Origin: Succinimonas sp045124755
GTDB taxonomy: Bacteria; Pseudomonadota; Gammaproteobacteria; Enterobacterales; Succinivibrionaceae
DNA: 64,000 nt
NCBI RefSeq assembly: GCF_045124755.1
Contig: NZ_JBGVMK010000118.1
Direction: 5' to 3' (one strand)
In this document: piece after piece, positions 55,868-64,000 of the stretch
Layout of the letters: every line of letters starts with the position of its first letter
How positions within the stretch are numbered: the first letter of the stretch is position 1
Made by a program: the position numbers and the translations under genes
The notes under the pieces: model-generated
The model's database searches: none
Told to the model about the DNA's origin: nothing
Seen by the model: the letters and a program-made list of their open reading frames with translations, nothing else

Positions 55868-57916
55868 ATGATTGAGGATAATCCGATCCTGTCCGGAACC
55901 GAGCTTCCGGAATTTTCAAAAATCAGACCTGAACATGTTGCCGAGGCCATAAGGCATTGCATAAGTCAAAACCGCGAAGCTATTGAAAAGGCCGTTTCAG
56001 AGCATTCTGACAATCCCTCATGGGATAACATAGTTGCCCCGCTGGAGCAGATTTCCGAAAAACTGAATCGGGCCTGGGGCATTGTATCTCATCTCAACAA
56101 TGTGCTTTCTTCGGATGAACTCAGGGCTCAGCATGATGCCATGGTCACAGAGCTTTCCGAGTTTTCTTCATGGGAAGGGCAGCATGAAGGACTGTATAAC
56201 TGCTATCGGAAAATATATGACCGTTCTGATTTGTCCCCGCTGCAAAGAAGGGCTCTGGATTTTTCCATTAAATCCTTTGAACTGAGCGGCATTGCTCTGC
56301 CCGAAAATGAGAAGAAGCTTTTCAATGAGCTGAAGTCCCGGCTTTCGCAGGTGACATCGAACTATGCCAATAACGTTCTCGATGCTACCCAAAACTGGTT
56401 TTTTCATACTGAAAACGCCGCTGATCTGAAAGGTCTTCCCGGCTTTGCCATGGATTTGGCCAGACAGGACGCTGAAAGCAGAGGTCTTCCGGGATACGTG
56501 ATAACCCTGCAGTATCCGTCATACCTTCCGGTGATGAAATATGCGGAATCACGGGAACTCAGGTTTAAATGCTATGAGGCGTATGTGACCAGAGCTTCGG
56601 CGCTGGGCCCGGATCAGGGGAAATTCAACAATGATGACATCATGAAGGAGAAGGTTTCCCTTAAAAAGAGAATGGCCGGTCTTCTGGGGTTCCGCAATTA
56701 TGCCGAGAGATCTCTGGTATTAAAAATGGCGTCATCTGCGGATGAGGTGATGAATTTTCTCGGTGAACTGGTGACAAAATGCCATGACCAGGGGCTTCGG
56801 GAAATGCAGGAGCTTTCCGATTATGCCAGATCTATGGGTTTTACTGAAAAGCTGGAGCCCTGGGATCTGAGCTACTTCAGCGAAAAACTCCGGGAATCCC
56901 GCTATGCCATTAATGATGAAACGGTGAGGCCTTATTTCCCGCTGCCGAAGGTCATTCAGGGGCTTTTCAGGCTTGTGAATATAATTTTCGGGATCAGCAT
57001 AAAGCAAAGAGACGGGGTTGACGTCTGGCATAAGGATGTTTCCTATTACGAAATTTTTGACAGGGAAGGTAATAAAAAAGGCGGTTTTTATCTGGATCCC
57101 TATGCCAGAGATAATAAACAGGGCGGGGCCTGGATGGACGACTGCATTGGCCGGTGGGTTCATGAAAATGGCGAGATTACCCTGCCGGTGGCCTATATTG
57201 TTACGAACTTTATGCCTCCCGTCGGCGGAAAACCGGCTCTTCTGAGTCATTATGAGGTTGAAACTCTTTTTCATGAGTTCGGGCATGCTCTGCATCATTT
57301 GCTTACAGAAGTTGACGTGCCTTCGCTGGCAGGTCTTGGCAATGTGCCATGGGATGCGGTGGAGACCCCCAGTCAGTTTATGGAAAACTTTACCTGGAAT
57401 CCTGAGGTTCTTGCCATGATTTCCGGGCATGTTGATACGGGTGAAGCTTTGCCGCAGGATCTTTTGAACAAGATGATAATGGCCAAGAATTTTCAGTCGG
57501 CTCTGGGCATGCTGAGACAGCTTGAATTTGCCACCTTCGATTTTCGTCTCTACCGGGATTATGATGAGGATACCGATATCCATCAGCTGCTCTGTCAGGT
57601 AAGAGAGGATATTTCCGTTACTCCCGTGGCTCCGTTCAATCGTTTTGAAAACAGCTTCTCCCATATTTTTGCCGGGGGATACAGCGCCGGATATTACAGC
57701 TACCTCTGGGCAGAGGTGCTTTCCAGTGACTGTTTTGCCAGGTTTGAGGAGGAGGGGATTCTGAATCCGGAAATTGGAAAGGAATTCATGAATACGATCC
57801 TTGCGCAGGGAGGCTCCCGGGAATTCATGGATATTTTTGAATCCTTCAGAGGCAGAAAACCGTCTGTGGATGCATTGCTCCGGCACAGCGGCATTATCTG
57901 CAACGATCAGAAATAA
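55868..57916 (+). CDS. prlC: Oligopeptidase A
   Basis: 682 residues, same length class as E. coli PrlC (680). M3 metallopeptidase motif TLFHEFGHALHHLL with the zinc ligands HEFGH and downstream Glu. N-terminal NPILSGTELPEFSKIRPEHV is family-typical. It degrades peptides and signal peptides in the cytoplasm. Good RBS GGGAGAAAGAG. Alone, before rnb. Confidence 0.96.
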   Translation: MIEDNPILSGTELPEFSKIRPEHVAEAIRHCISQNREAIEKAVSEHSDNPSWDNIVAPLEQISEKLNRAWGIVSHLNNVLSSDELRAQHDAMVTELSEFSSWEGQHEGLYNCYRKIYDRSDLSPLQRRALDFSIKSFELSGIALPENEKKLFNELKSRLSQVTSNYANNVLDATQNWFFHTENAADLKGLPGFAMDLARQDAESRGLPGYVITLQYPSYLPVMKYAESRELRFKCYEAYVTRASALGPDQGKFNNDDIMKEKVSLKKRMAGLLGFRNYAERSLVLKMASSADEVMNFLGELVTKCHDQGLREMQELSDYARSMGFTEKLEPWDLSYFSEKLRESRYAINDETVRPYFPLPKVIQGLFRLVNIIFGISIKQRDGVDVWHKDVSYYEIFDREGNKKGGFYLDPYARDNKQGGAWMDDCIGRWVHENGEITLPVAYIVTNFMPPVGGKPALLSHYEVETLFHEFGHALHHLLTEVDVPSLAGLGNVPWDAVETPSQFMENFTWNPEVLAMISGHVDTGEALPQDLLNKMIMAKNFQSALGMLRQLEFATFDFRLYRDYDEDTDIHQLLCQVREDISVTPVAPFNRFENSFSHIFAGGYSAGYYSYLWAEVLSSDCFARFEEEGILNPEIGKEFMNTILAQGGSREFMDIFESFRGRKPSVDALLRHSGIICNDQK

Positions 57917-58144
57917 TCGCAATGAACGAAATGACAGAGCATAAAGATTCCTCTTATGTCTGTCATAAGTTAATACGTGGCTTCTGTCTTCAGTGCAGAA
58001 GGCAGATCCCGTTTTTTGCATTCGGGTTCCTTAAATGAAGGATTCCGGTGTCTGATGAGTCTCGGCAGGCTTCCGCTATTCGGAAATAATGACTTGCCAT
58101 ATGGTAGAATCATAGACTTGTCTGTTACTTAACAAGGAATAATT

Positions 58145-60253
58145 ATGCTTTTAGATAATCCGGTATTGCTTCAGTTAAAGAGGCAGAGCGAAGAAGCCAG
58201 AAAAGCAGCAGGTTTGCCGCCCCTGAGTTATGAAGAAGACGAAAACAGCGGCAAAAAGAATGACGGCTCCCGAAAAAGGGATGGCAGAAGAGCGAATGGC
58301 GGAGAACGTCATGATAAGGATTCTCGAAAGAATAATTCCGCAGCGTATGCTTACGGGAATATGAAGGAAGGCATGGTGAAGGCCACTGACAAGGGGTATG
58401 GTTTTCTTGAGGTTGATTTAAAGGAAAGCTACTTCATTTCTCCGCCAAACATGAAGAAGCTTTTGCCCGGGGATCGGATTATAGCCCGGATATCAGAAAC
58501 AGCCGGACGCACTCAGGCATATCCTGTGGAGCTTACAGAACCGGCTTTGACGCGATTTGTCGGCCGTGTTTCCATTGCTAACAACAGGGTGTCAGTCCTC
58601 CCGGATCGGCCCGGGTTTAAGAATTATATGAGAGCAAAAAATCTGGTGACGGATCATAAACTGAAGGAAGGGGACTGGGTGCTTGCCACTCTTTCGCAGC
58701 ATGCCATGAATACCGGCAATGGCGAACATCTTATCGAAGTTACTGAGTACATTACCGCCGGCGATGATCCGGAGGCCCCGTGGTGGGTTGTGCTTAAGGA
58801 GGCAAACCTCCCGAACAAGGCTCCGGATGATTTGGACAGCTATGTTTTCCATGAATCCGGCATAGAACGGAAGGATTACACGGCATTGCCGTTTGTAACC
58901 ATTGACAGCTCCAAAACCAAAGACATGGATGACGCTGTTTATGCTGAAAGAATCGGCGAATCAGAATACCTGATGTATGTTGCTATTGCAGATCCCACGG
59001 GATATATCTCGGAGAAGGATCCTTTGAATGCCGAAGCAGCCAGACGGGCGTTTTCCATATATCTCCCCGGACGCGATATTCCCATGCTTCCCAGAAAACT
59101 CAGCGAGGATCTGTGTTCCCTTTGGAATGATGAGGTTCGTCCGGCGCTGGTGGGTGTTTTCAAAATCGGAGCTGACGGCTCTCTTTCCGATGATATCAGT
59201 TTTGAGTTTGCAAATATCAAATCTCGCGGAAAATTGGCGTATGACGATGTTTCTGATTATCTGGAAGGAAAGGAAACGGCATTTAAACCAGATCCTGATG
59301 TCGCCGAGGTGCTGCACATTCTTGAGGAATTTCAGAAAATCAGGTGCGCGTACCGCAGCACTCATGCCTCGCTGTTCCGTGATAAGCCGGATTATGAGTT
59401 TATTCTTGATGAAAAGGGCGCTCTGACCGAAATTAAACAGGTCTTCCGGAGGATTGCCAATAAGATTATTGAAGAGGCGATGATTGCTGCCAATGCCTGC
59501 GCCGGCGCATTTCTTGCCAAAAATTGCGGTTCCGGAATTTTCAACGTTCATGCGGGTTTTGATGCTGAAAAGATTAAGGATGTGGTTGCTCTTGTGCGAG
59601 ACACCGAAGCGCCGGTCAAAGAGGCGGAGCAATTATTGACCATGGATGGCTTCTGCGCTCTTAAGCGCTGGTTGGATGCAGATGATAATGTTTATCTGGA
59701 TGCCCGCTTGCGCAAGTATTACAGTTACGCATCCATGTCCCTTACTCCGGGGCCTCATTTTGGAATGGGACTGGATTATTATGCCACCTGGACTTCCCCT
59801 ATAAGAAAATACGGGGATATGATTAACCATCGTCTTATCAAGTACTGCATTCTTAAAAACGAAAAGCCAAATGTTCCCGACGAAGATCTGCTTAATTCCA
59901 TGAACTTGGCCAAAAAGCAGAACAGAATTGCCGAGAGAGGGGTTAAAGACTGGCTGTATGTAGAATACCTGCGTCAGTTTATTGAGCCTAAAACGGAATT
60001 TCAGGGAGAAATTTTTGATATTTCCCGTGGCGGCATCAGAGTTCGTCTGTTTGAAAACGGCGCGGTGGCATTTATTCCTTCTCCGCTGATTTGCGGTGAC
60101 AGACTGCGTGCTGACGGCGATTCGCAGACAGGAAGGTTTTACATCGATAAGAAAGTTGTTTTTGAACTGGGGCAGTTTGTTCCTGTCAGGATAAAGGAAG
60201 TAAATGTTAGTACCAGATCAGTAATCGGGGAACTTGTGAATCCTGTGGACTAA
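58145..60253 (+). CDS. rnb: Exoribonuclease II
   Basis: 702 residues, longer than E. coli RNase II (644) mainly in an N-terminal Lys/Arg/Asp/Asn-rich extension (about 28-78). Catalytic Asp cluster SSKTKDMDDAVYAER; the RNB domain contains PRKLSEDLCSLW and HASLFRDKPD; a C-terminal S1 domain has EIFDISRGGIRVRLFENGA. Degrades single-stranded RNA 3' to 5'. RBS AAGGAATAATT. Confidence 0.93.
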   Translation: MLLDNPVLLQLKRQSEEARKAAGLPPLSYEEDENSGKKNDGSRKRDGRRANGGERHDKDSRKNNSAAYAYGNMKEGMVKATDKGYGFLEVDLKESYFISPPNMKKLLPGDRIIARISETAGRTQAYPVELTEPALTRFVGRVSIANNRVSVLPDRPGFKNYMRAKNLVTDHKLKEGDWVLATLSQHAMNTGNGEHLIEVTEYITAGDDPEAPWWVVLKEANLPNKAPDDLDSYVFHESGIERKDYTALPFVTIDSSKTKDMDDAVYAERIGESEYLMYVAIADPTGYISEKDPLNAEAARRAFSIYLPGRDIPMLPRKLSEDLCSLWNDEVRPALVGVFKIGADGSLSDDISFEFANIKSRGKLAYDDVSDYLEGKETAFKPDPDVAEVLHILEEFQKIRCAYRSTHASLFRDKPDYEFILDEKGALTEIKQVFRRIANKIIEEAMIAANACAGAFLAKNCGSGIFNVHAGFDAEKIKDVVALVRDTEAPVKEAEQLLTMDGFCALKRWLDADDNVYLDARLRKYYSYASMSLTPGPHFGMGLDYYATWTSPIRKYGDMINHRLIKYCILKNEKPNVPDEDLLNSMNLAKKQNRIAERGVKDWLYVEYLRQFIEPKTEFQGEIFDISRGGIRVRLFENGAVAFIPSPLICGDRLRADGDSQTGRFYIDKKVVFELGQFVPVRIKEVNVSTRSVIGELVNPVD

Positions 60254-60331
60254 TACAGTTTTTTTCGATTCGGCATCTTGGGCAGGGATTGTGAGAGCGG
60301 TAATTTTTTAACTGAAAGGACGGACTTTTAC

Positions 60332-62053
60332 ATGTCAAAGAAAGGTATTTTTTCATGGCTTAGCGGAAACCGTGTTGCAGAACAGGCAGACAAAGACGGA
60401 CAGGCTGATGATCGGGAGTCTGTAAAAGAGACTGACGCCGTCATTGGCGGTGACAAGGTGTCTGATGCCGAGCAGTCTCAGGCCGTTAAGCCAACAGGAA
60501 AGAAGTTTGTCTGGTCTCAGGGAAGTACCGCTCCGGAAAACAGATCTGTAAATATTTCACCCGCTGTAACAGAGCCTGCATCAACTTCTGCTGAGAGTAA
60601 AGATGACATTAAGCCTGAAGCAAAGCCTGAAGCCAAGGCTGAAGTTAAGCCTGAAACAAAGACTGAAGTTAAGCCTGAAGCAAAGGCTGAAGTTAAGCCT
60701 GAAGTTAAGACTGAAGCAAAGACTGAAGCAAAGACTGAAGCAAAGACTGAAGCCAAGGCTGAAGTTAAACCTGAAGCAAAGGCTGAAGTTAAGCCTGAAG
60801 CAAATCCTGAAGCAAAGGCTGAAGTTAAGCCTGAAACAAAGACTGAAGCAAAGACTGAAGCAAAGACTGAAGCAAAGACTGAAGCAAAGACCGAAGCAAA
60901 GACCGAAGCAAAGACCGAAGCAAAGACTGAAGCAAAGACTGAAGCAAAGACTGAAGCAAAGACTGAAGCAAAGACTGAAGCAAAGACCGAAGTCAAAACT
61001 GAAGCAAAGCCAGAAACCATGCTGGAAGCAAAGTCTGAGCATACCAAAGAGCCGGTAACCAGTAAAAAGCAGGATGAGAAAATCAAAGCAGATGCCCCTG
61101 AAGTTCAGCCAGCAGGTGCTTCTGACGATAAAGCAGATCAGGGCTTTTTCAGAAGACTTTTGAATGGTCTCAGGAGAACCCGGGAAAATTTCGGCCTGGG
61201 GCTGGTTGCGCTTTTTAAGGGACGCAAGATTGATGATGACCTGTTTGAAGAACTGGAAACACTGCTGATATCAGCTGATGTTGGCATGGATACCACTAAA
61301 AAGCTCCTTGACAGGTTAACCAAGGATTCCAGTTTAAAGGATTTAAAGGATGGCGATGTTCTCATGAAGAAACTGATGCAGGAGATGCATGCCATTTTGG
61401 ATCCTGTGGCTGTGCCGTTTAAGGTGGATACCTCCAAAAAGCCGTTTGTAATTTTGATGGTAGGGGTTAACGGGGTTGGCAAAACCACCACCATCGGAAA
61501 GATGACCCGAATCCTGCAGAATCAGGGGCTTAAAGTTATGCTTGCTGCCGGCGATACCTTCAGAGCCGCCGCCGTGGAACAGCTTAAGGAATGGGGAGCC
61601 CGAAATAATGCTCCTGTTGTTTCGCAGGATACCGGAGCTGACAGCGCTTCAGTTATTTTCGATGCGTTGCAGTCTGCCCGCAGCAGGGGATATGACGTCC
61701 TTATCGCTGATACAGCAGGACGGTTGCAGAACAAGGCTAATCTGATGGAGGAGTTAAGCAAGATTATCAGGGTTATTAAGAAAATTGATCCTGAGGCTCC
61801 CCATGAGGTGATGCTGACCCTGGATGCCGGTACCGGTCAGAATGCCATAAGCCAGGTAAAGATTTTTAAAGAGGCCGCTCCGCTTACCGGCATTAATCTT
61901 ACGAAGCTGGACGGAACAGCCAAGGGCGGGGTTATCTTTAATATTGCCGATCAGTTCGGCATTCCGGTGCGTTACATAGGAATCGGAGAAAAAATTGATG
62001 ACCTGAGAGTATTCAGTTCTGAAGACTTCATCGATGCTTTGTTTCATGATTAA
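60332..62053 (+). CDS. ftsY: Signal recognition particle receptor FtsY with E/K-repeat A domain
   Basis: Start chosen at ATG 60332 (MSKKGIFSWLSGN); the frame is open 18 codons further. 573 residues. The NG GTPase domain (about 270-573) is normal: GVNGVGKTTTIGKMTR, DTFRAAAVEQL, DTAGRLQNKANLMEEL, TKLDGTAKGG. Residues 95-226 are 33 tetrapeptides of the forms TEAK, PEAK, AEVK and PETK, in place of the acidic A domain of E. coli FtsY. The amphipathic start KGIFSWL may bind membrane. Binds the SRP-ribosome complex at the inner membrane. ftsE and ftsX, usual followers, are absent; rpoH comes next. Confidence 0.96.
   Translation: MSKKGIFSWLSGNRVAEQADKDGQADDRESVKETDAVIGGDKVSDAEQSQAVKPTGKKFVWSQGSTAPENRSVNISPAVTEPASTSAESKDDIKPEAKPEAKAEVKPETKTEVKPEAKAEVKPEVKTEAKTEAKTEAKTEAKAEVKPEAKAEVKPEANPEAKAEVKPETKTEAKTEAKTEAKTEAKTEAKTEAKTEAKTEAKTEAKTEAKTEAKTEAKTEVKTEAKPETMLEAKSEHTKEPVTSKKQDEKIKADAPEVQPAGASDDKADQGFFRRLLNGLRRTRENFGLGLVALFKGRKIDDDLFEELETLLISADVGMDTTKKLLDRLTKDSSLKDLKDGDVLMKKLMQEMHAILDPVAVPFKVDTSKKPFVILMVGVNGVGKTTTIGKMTRILQNQGLKVMLAAGDTFRAAAVEQLKEWGARNNAPVVSQDTGADSASVIFDALQSARSRGYDVLIADTAGRLQNKANLMEELSKIIRVIKKIDPEAPHEVMLTLDAGTGQNAISQVKIFKEAAPLTGINLTKLDGTAKGGVIFNIADQFGIPVRYIGIGEKIDDLRVFSSEDFIDALFHD
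60614..61009 (+). repeat. 33 x 12 bp tandem repeat inside ftsY
   Basis: Twelve-base units centred on GAAGCAAAGACT and variants (GTTAAG, CCTGAA). The last third is the most homogeneous (12 consecutive ACxGAAGCAAAG units at 60842-60985), a sign of recent slippage expansion. It keeps frame, because the unit is a multiple of three. Long antisense frames here are by-products. Confidence 0.97.
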
Positions 62054-62169
62054 TTAGAAATTTGAAAGTAAGTTAGATCTTATTTTTGATCTGCGTCGCT
62101 GTTTTTTCATGAAAAGTCTGTGATGATAACGTTTTCAAAAACTGTTTGTTAAAAAATTTTCAAATTTTT

Positions 62170-62196
62170 GAACTTTTTTCTGCAAAAAGTTCTATT
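62170..62196 (+). promoter_or_regulatory. Candidate sigma-E-like promoter of rpoH
   Basis: TGAACTT (from 62169) and TCTATT (62191-62196) with a 15 bp spacer resemble the sigma-E consensus GGAACTT-N15/16-TCTAA. The same bases form a 9 bp inverted repeat GAACTTTTT/AAAAAGTTC (62170-62192), so an operator or a chance AT-rich palindrome is also possible. Confidence 0.4.
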
Positions 62197-62204
62197 ATGT
62201 GCTG

Positions 62205-62228
62205 TGGGAGTGTCAGTGCAGACTCCCA
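62205..62228 (+). other. Hairpin in rpoH leader
   Basis: TGGGAGT and ACTCCCA form a 7 bp stem with a 10-base loop, 40 bp before the rpoH start codon. It could be a leader structure. Confidence 0.4.
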
Positions 62229-62267
62229 ATAGCGTTGAGCGCTGAAAAAAGGTGAATCGGAAAGGAT

Positions 62268-63146
62268 ATGACATTGAATACTACCGCTAATATGTTGATG
62301 GTGCCCAGTGATAATCTGGATGGATATATCCGGGCTATAAACAGTATTCCGCTCCTTACAGAAAAAGAAGAATATGAACTGGCATCAAAGCTGAGAGATG
62401 AAAATAATCTTGAGGCTGCGCGTAAGCTGGTTCTTTCGCATTTGCGCTTTGTTGTCAGCATAGCCAGAGGGTACATGGGATACGGTTTGCCCCTGGCAGA
62501 TCTTATCCAGGAAGGGACGGTTGGTCTGATGAAGGCTGTGAAGCGTTTTGATTTGTCCCAGGGGGTGCGGCTGGCAGCTTTTGCAGTGCATTGGATTAAA
62601 GCTGAAATTCACGATTATGTGATAAAGAATTGGCGATTAGTTAAAGTAGCTACCACCAAGGCTCAGAGAAAACTGTTTTTCAAACTGAGACAGGCTAAAA
62701 AGAATATTGCCTGGCTGAATGAGAAGGATGCGGAAAAGGTTGCGGACAATCTTGGTGTTTCCGCAAAGGATGTTACCGAAATGGAGACCCGTCTTACCGC
62801 TCAGGATGTTGCCTATGACGGCCTTATGGAGGATGACGATGACAATGCTTCTCAGACTCCGGCAAATTACCTGGTAGATAAGGGCTCGGATCTTGCTTTC
62901 AATCTTGAGAGAACTGACAGCGAAAGACATATGGCGCTTTCATTGAATAAGGTTCTGGGAGCTTTGGATGAAAGGTCATACCGCATTATAAAGGCCCGCT
63001 GGCTGGATGAAAACAAGGCTACCTTGCAGGATTTGGCGGCAGAACTGGGAGTTTCCATAGAAAGAGTGCGTCAGCTGGAAAAGGCTGCTTTGGAAAAGAT
63101 CAAGAAACTTATGGTTGCTGAACACAATGATGTGTTTGTTGCATGA
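62268..63146 (+). CDS. rpoH: RNA polymerase sigma-32 (heat shock) factor
   Basis: 292 residues. Region 2: LVLSHLRFVVSIARGYMGYG, LADLIQEGTVGLMKAVKRFD, LAAFAVHWIKAEIHDYVI; region C typical KAQRKLFFKLRQAKK; region 4 ends LAAELGVSIERVRQLEKAAL. The RpoH box (TKAQRKLFF) separates it from RpoS/RpoD. Controls heat-shock genes. Upstream a possible sigma-E promoter and a hairpin; the ftsY neighbourhood is conserved in gammaproteobacteria although ftsEX is missing here. Confidence 0.96.
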   Translation: MTLNTTANMLMVPSDNLDGYIRAINSIPLLTEKEEYELASKLRDENNLEAARKLVLSHLRFVVSIARGYMGYGLPLADLIQEGTVGLMKAVKRFDLSQGVRLAAFAVHWIKAEIHDYVIKNWRLVKVATTKAQRKLFFKLRQAKKNIAWLNEKDAEKVADNLGVSAKDVTEMETRLTAQDVAYDGLMEDDDDNASQTPANYLVDKGSDLAFNLERTDSERHMALSLNKVLGALDERSYRIIKARWLDENKATLQDLAAELGVSIERVRQLEKAALEKIKKLMVAEHNDVFVA

Positions 63147-63168
63147 TGCAGGTTAAATTCCTGAACAG

Positions 63169-63192
63169 AAGCCTCCTTCGGGAGGCTTTTTT
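63169..63192 (+). terminator. Intrinsic terminator of rpoH
   Basis: AAGCCTCC-TTCG-GGAGGCTT, an 8 bp stem with a stable tetraloop, followed by TTTTTT, 22 bp after the stop. Confidence 0.93.
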
Positions 63193-63259
63193 AATGTTAC
63201 GATTAAAGATGCCTGCAGAGATGTTGAGATGCGGAATGTTTTGAATTCAGGAGTTTGCC

Positions 63260-63556
63260 ATGGCTGACGAAAACAAGGTAATTAACGACAGCTGCGATTT
63301 TTGCGGCTGCAGCGCGGAGATTGGTACCATCATTACGGAGGGAGATGATATCTGCGAGTATGAACTCAGGGGAAGCGCGGAAACGGTAGAGAAGGACTCT
63401 GAGAGATATGACTCTGCAGCCAGATCTGTCTCTGACTCTGTTCAGATACAGCATCATGACACCAGGGACGGGGAGGAACTGGTACGCCGGGTTACCTTAA
63501 AATTTACTTGCACCGCCGAGAAGATGATTTTTCAGATGAGAACTGGTTTGGTATAG
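63260..63556 (+). CDS. DUF406 (YfcZ/YiiS-like) family protein
   Basis: 98 residues. Recognised from the C-terminal LKFTCTAEKMIFQM block (E. coli YfcZ has FTFACEAEMLIFQL) and the short N-terminal Cys motif CDFCGCSAEIGTII. CAGGAG precedes the start. The role is unknown for the family. It lies after the rpoH terminator, probably as its own unit. Confidence 0.78.
   Translation: MADENKVINDSCDFCGCSAEIGTIITEGDDICEYELRGSAETVEKDSERYDSAARSVSDSVQIQHHDTRDGEELVRRVTLKFTCTAEKMIFQMRTGLV

Positions 63557-64000
<444 letters not shown>

Noticed and set aside
60517..61086. Antisense and +1 frames of 150-190 codons over the ftsY repeat
   Set aside because: They are phase products of the 12 bp repeat (Leu/Cys/Phe, Ser/Val/Phe or Leu/Lys runs) on top of a certain ftsY gene.

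Overview
The window is a chromosomal origin-proximal region of a gammaproteobacterium, most likely a member of the Aeromonadales/Succinivibrionaceae. The assignment is by inference: gene orders (mnmG-rsmG-parA-parB-atpIBEFHAGDC-glmU-glmS, rpmH-rnpA-yidD-yidC-mnmE, dnaA-dnaN-recF-gyrB, rpoN-hpf-ptsN), an AcrAB-AcrR module, an EarP/Arg32-type EF-P pair, and DUF3334 and DUF406 proteins are gammaproteobacterial; several genes are unusually long or AT-rich compared with E. coli. No rRNA, prophage or CRISPR array is visible.

Layout. 1-13442 (all minus): the start of glmS, glmU, the whole F1Fo ATP synthase operon with atpI, then parB, parA, rsmG and mnmG. 13443-13990: an AT-rich DnaA-box region that is the best oriC candidate. 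14052-19750 (minus): efp, earP, mnmE, yidC, yidD, rnpA, rpmH. 20172-24357 (plus): dnaA, dnaN, recF. 24358-28252: a 3.9 kb expansion between recF and gyrB holding a decayed ISAzo13-family transposase gene and, most strikingly, a tandem array of 13 parS sites spaced about 78 bp apart. 28253-32397 (plus): gyrB, an apparently catalytically dead histidine-acid-phosphatase-like exported protein, tRNA-Arg(CCG) and tRNA-Leu(CAG). 32641-37967: acrB, acrA and the divergent acrR with a conserved operator. 38164-41793 (plus): ompA-like porin, a DUF3334 protein, engB, gmk. 41859-46502: glnA (minus) divergent from typA/bipA and yihY. 46517-55592 (minus): ptsN, hpf, rpoN, recG, pssA, an M24 aminopeptidase P and a membrane protein of unknown function. 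55868-63556 (plus): prlC, rnb, ftsY, rpoH and a DUF406 protein. The window ends in a C-run and a run of at least 34 T.

How the genes work together. ParA/ParB at about 9-11 kb, the oriC candidate at 13.7 kb and the parS array at 26-27 kb make a compact origin-segregation locus: ParB would load on the array and ParA would pull it. The array organisation (13 near-identical sites, 76-83 bp period, with a higher-order pattern of spacer types) is the strongest candidate for an undescribed feature; it looks more like a plasmid centromere such as sopC than the few scattered parS sites of most chromosomes. Other notable departures from family norms are a six-cysteine periplasmic insertion in ATP synthase subunit a, a 33-unit E/K tetrapeptide repeat in FtsY, and inclusion of earP-efp in the rpmH-mnmE gene cluster.
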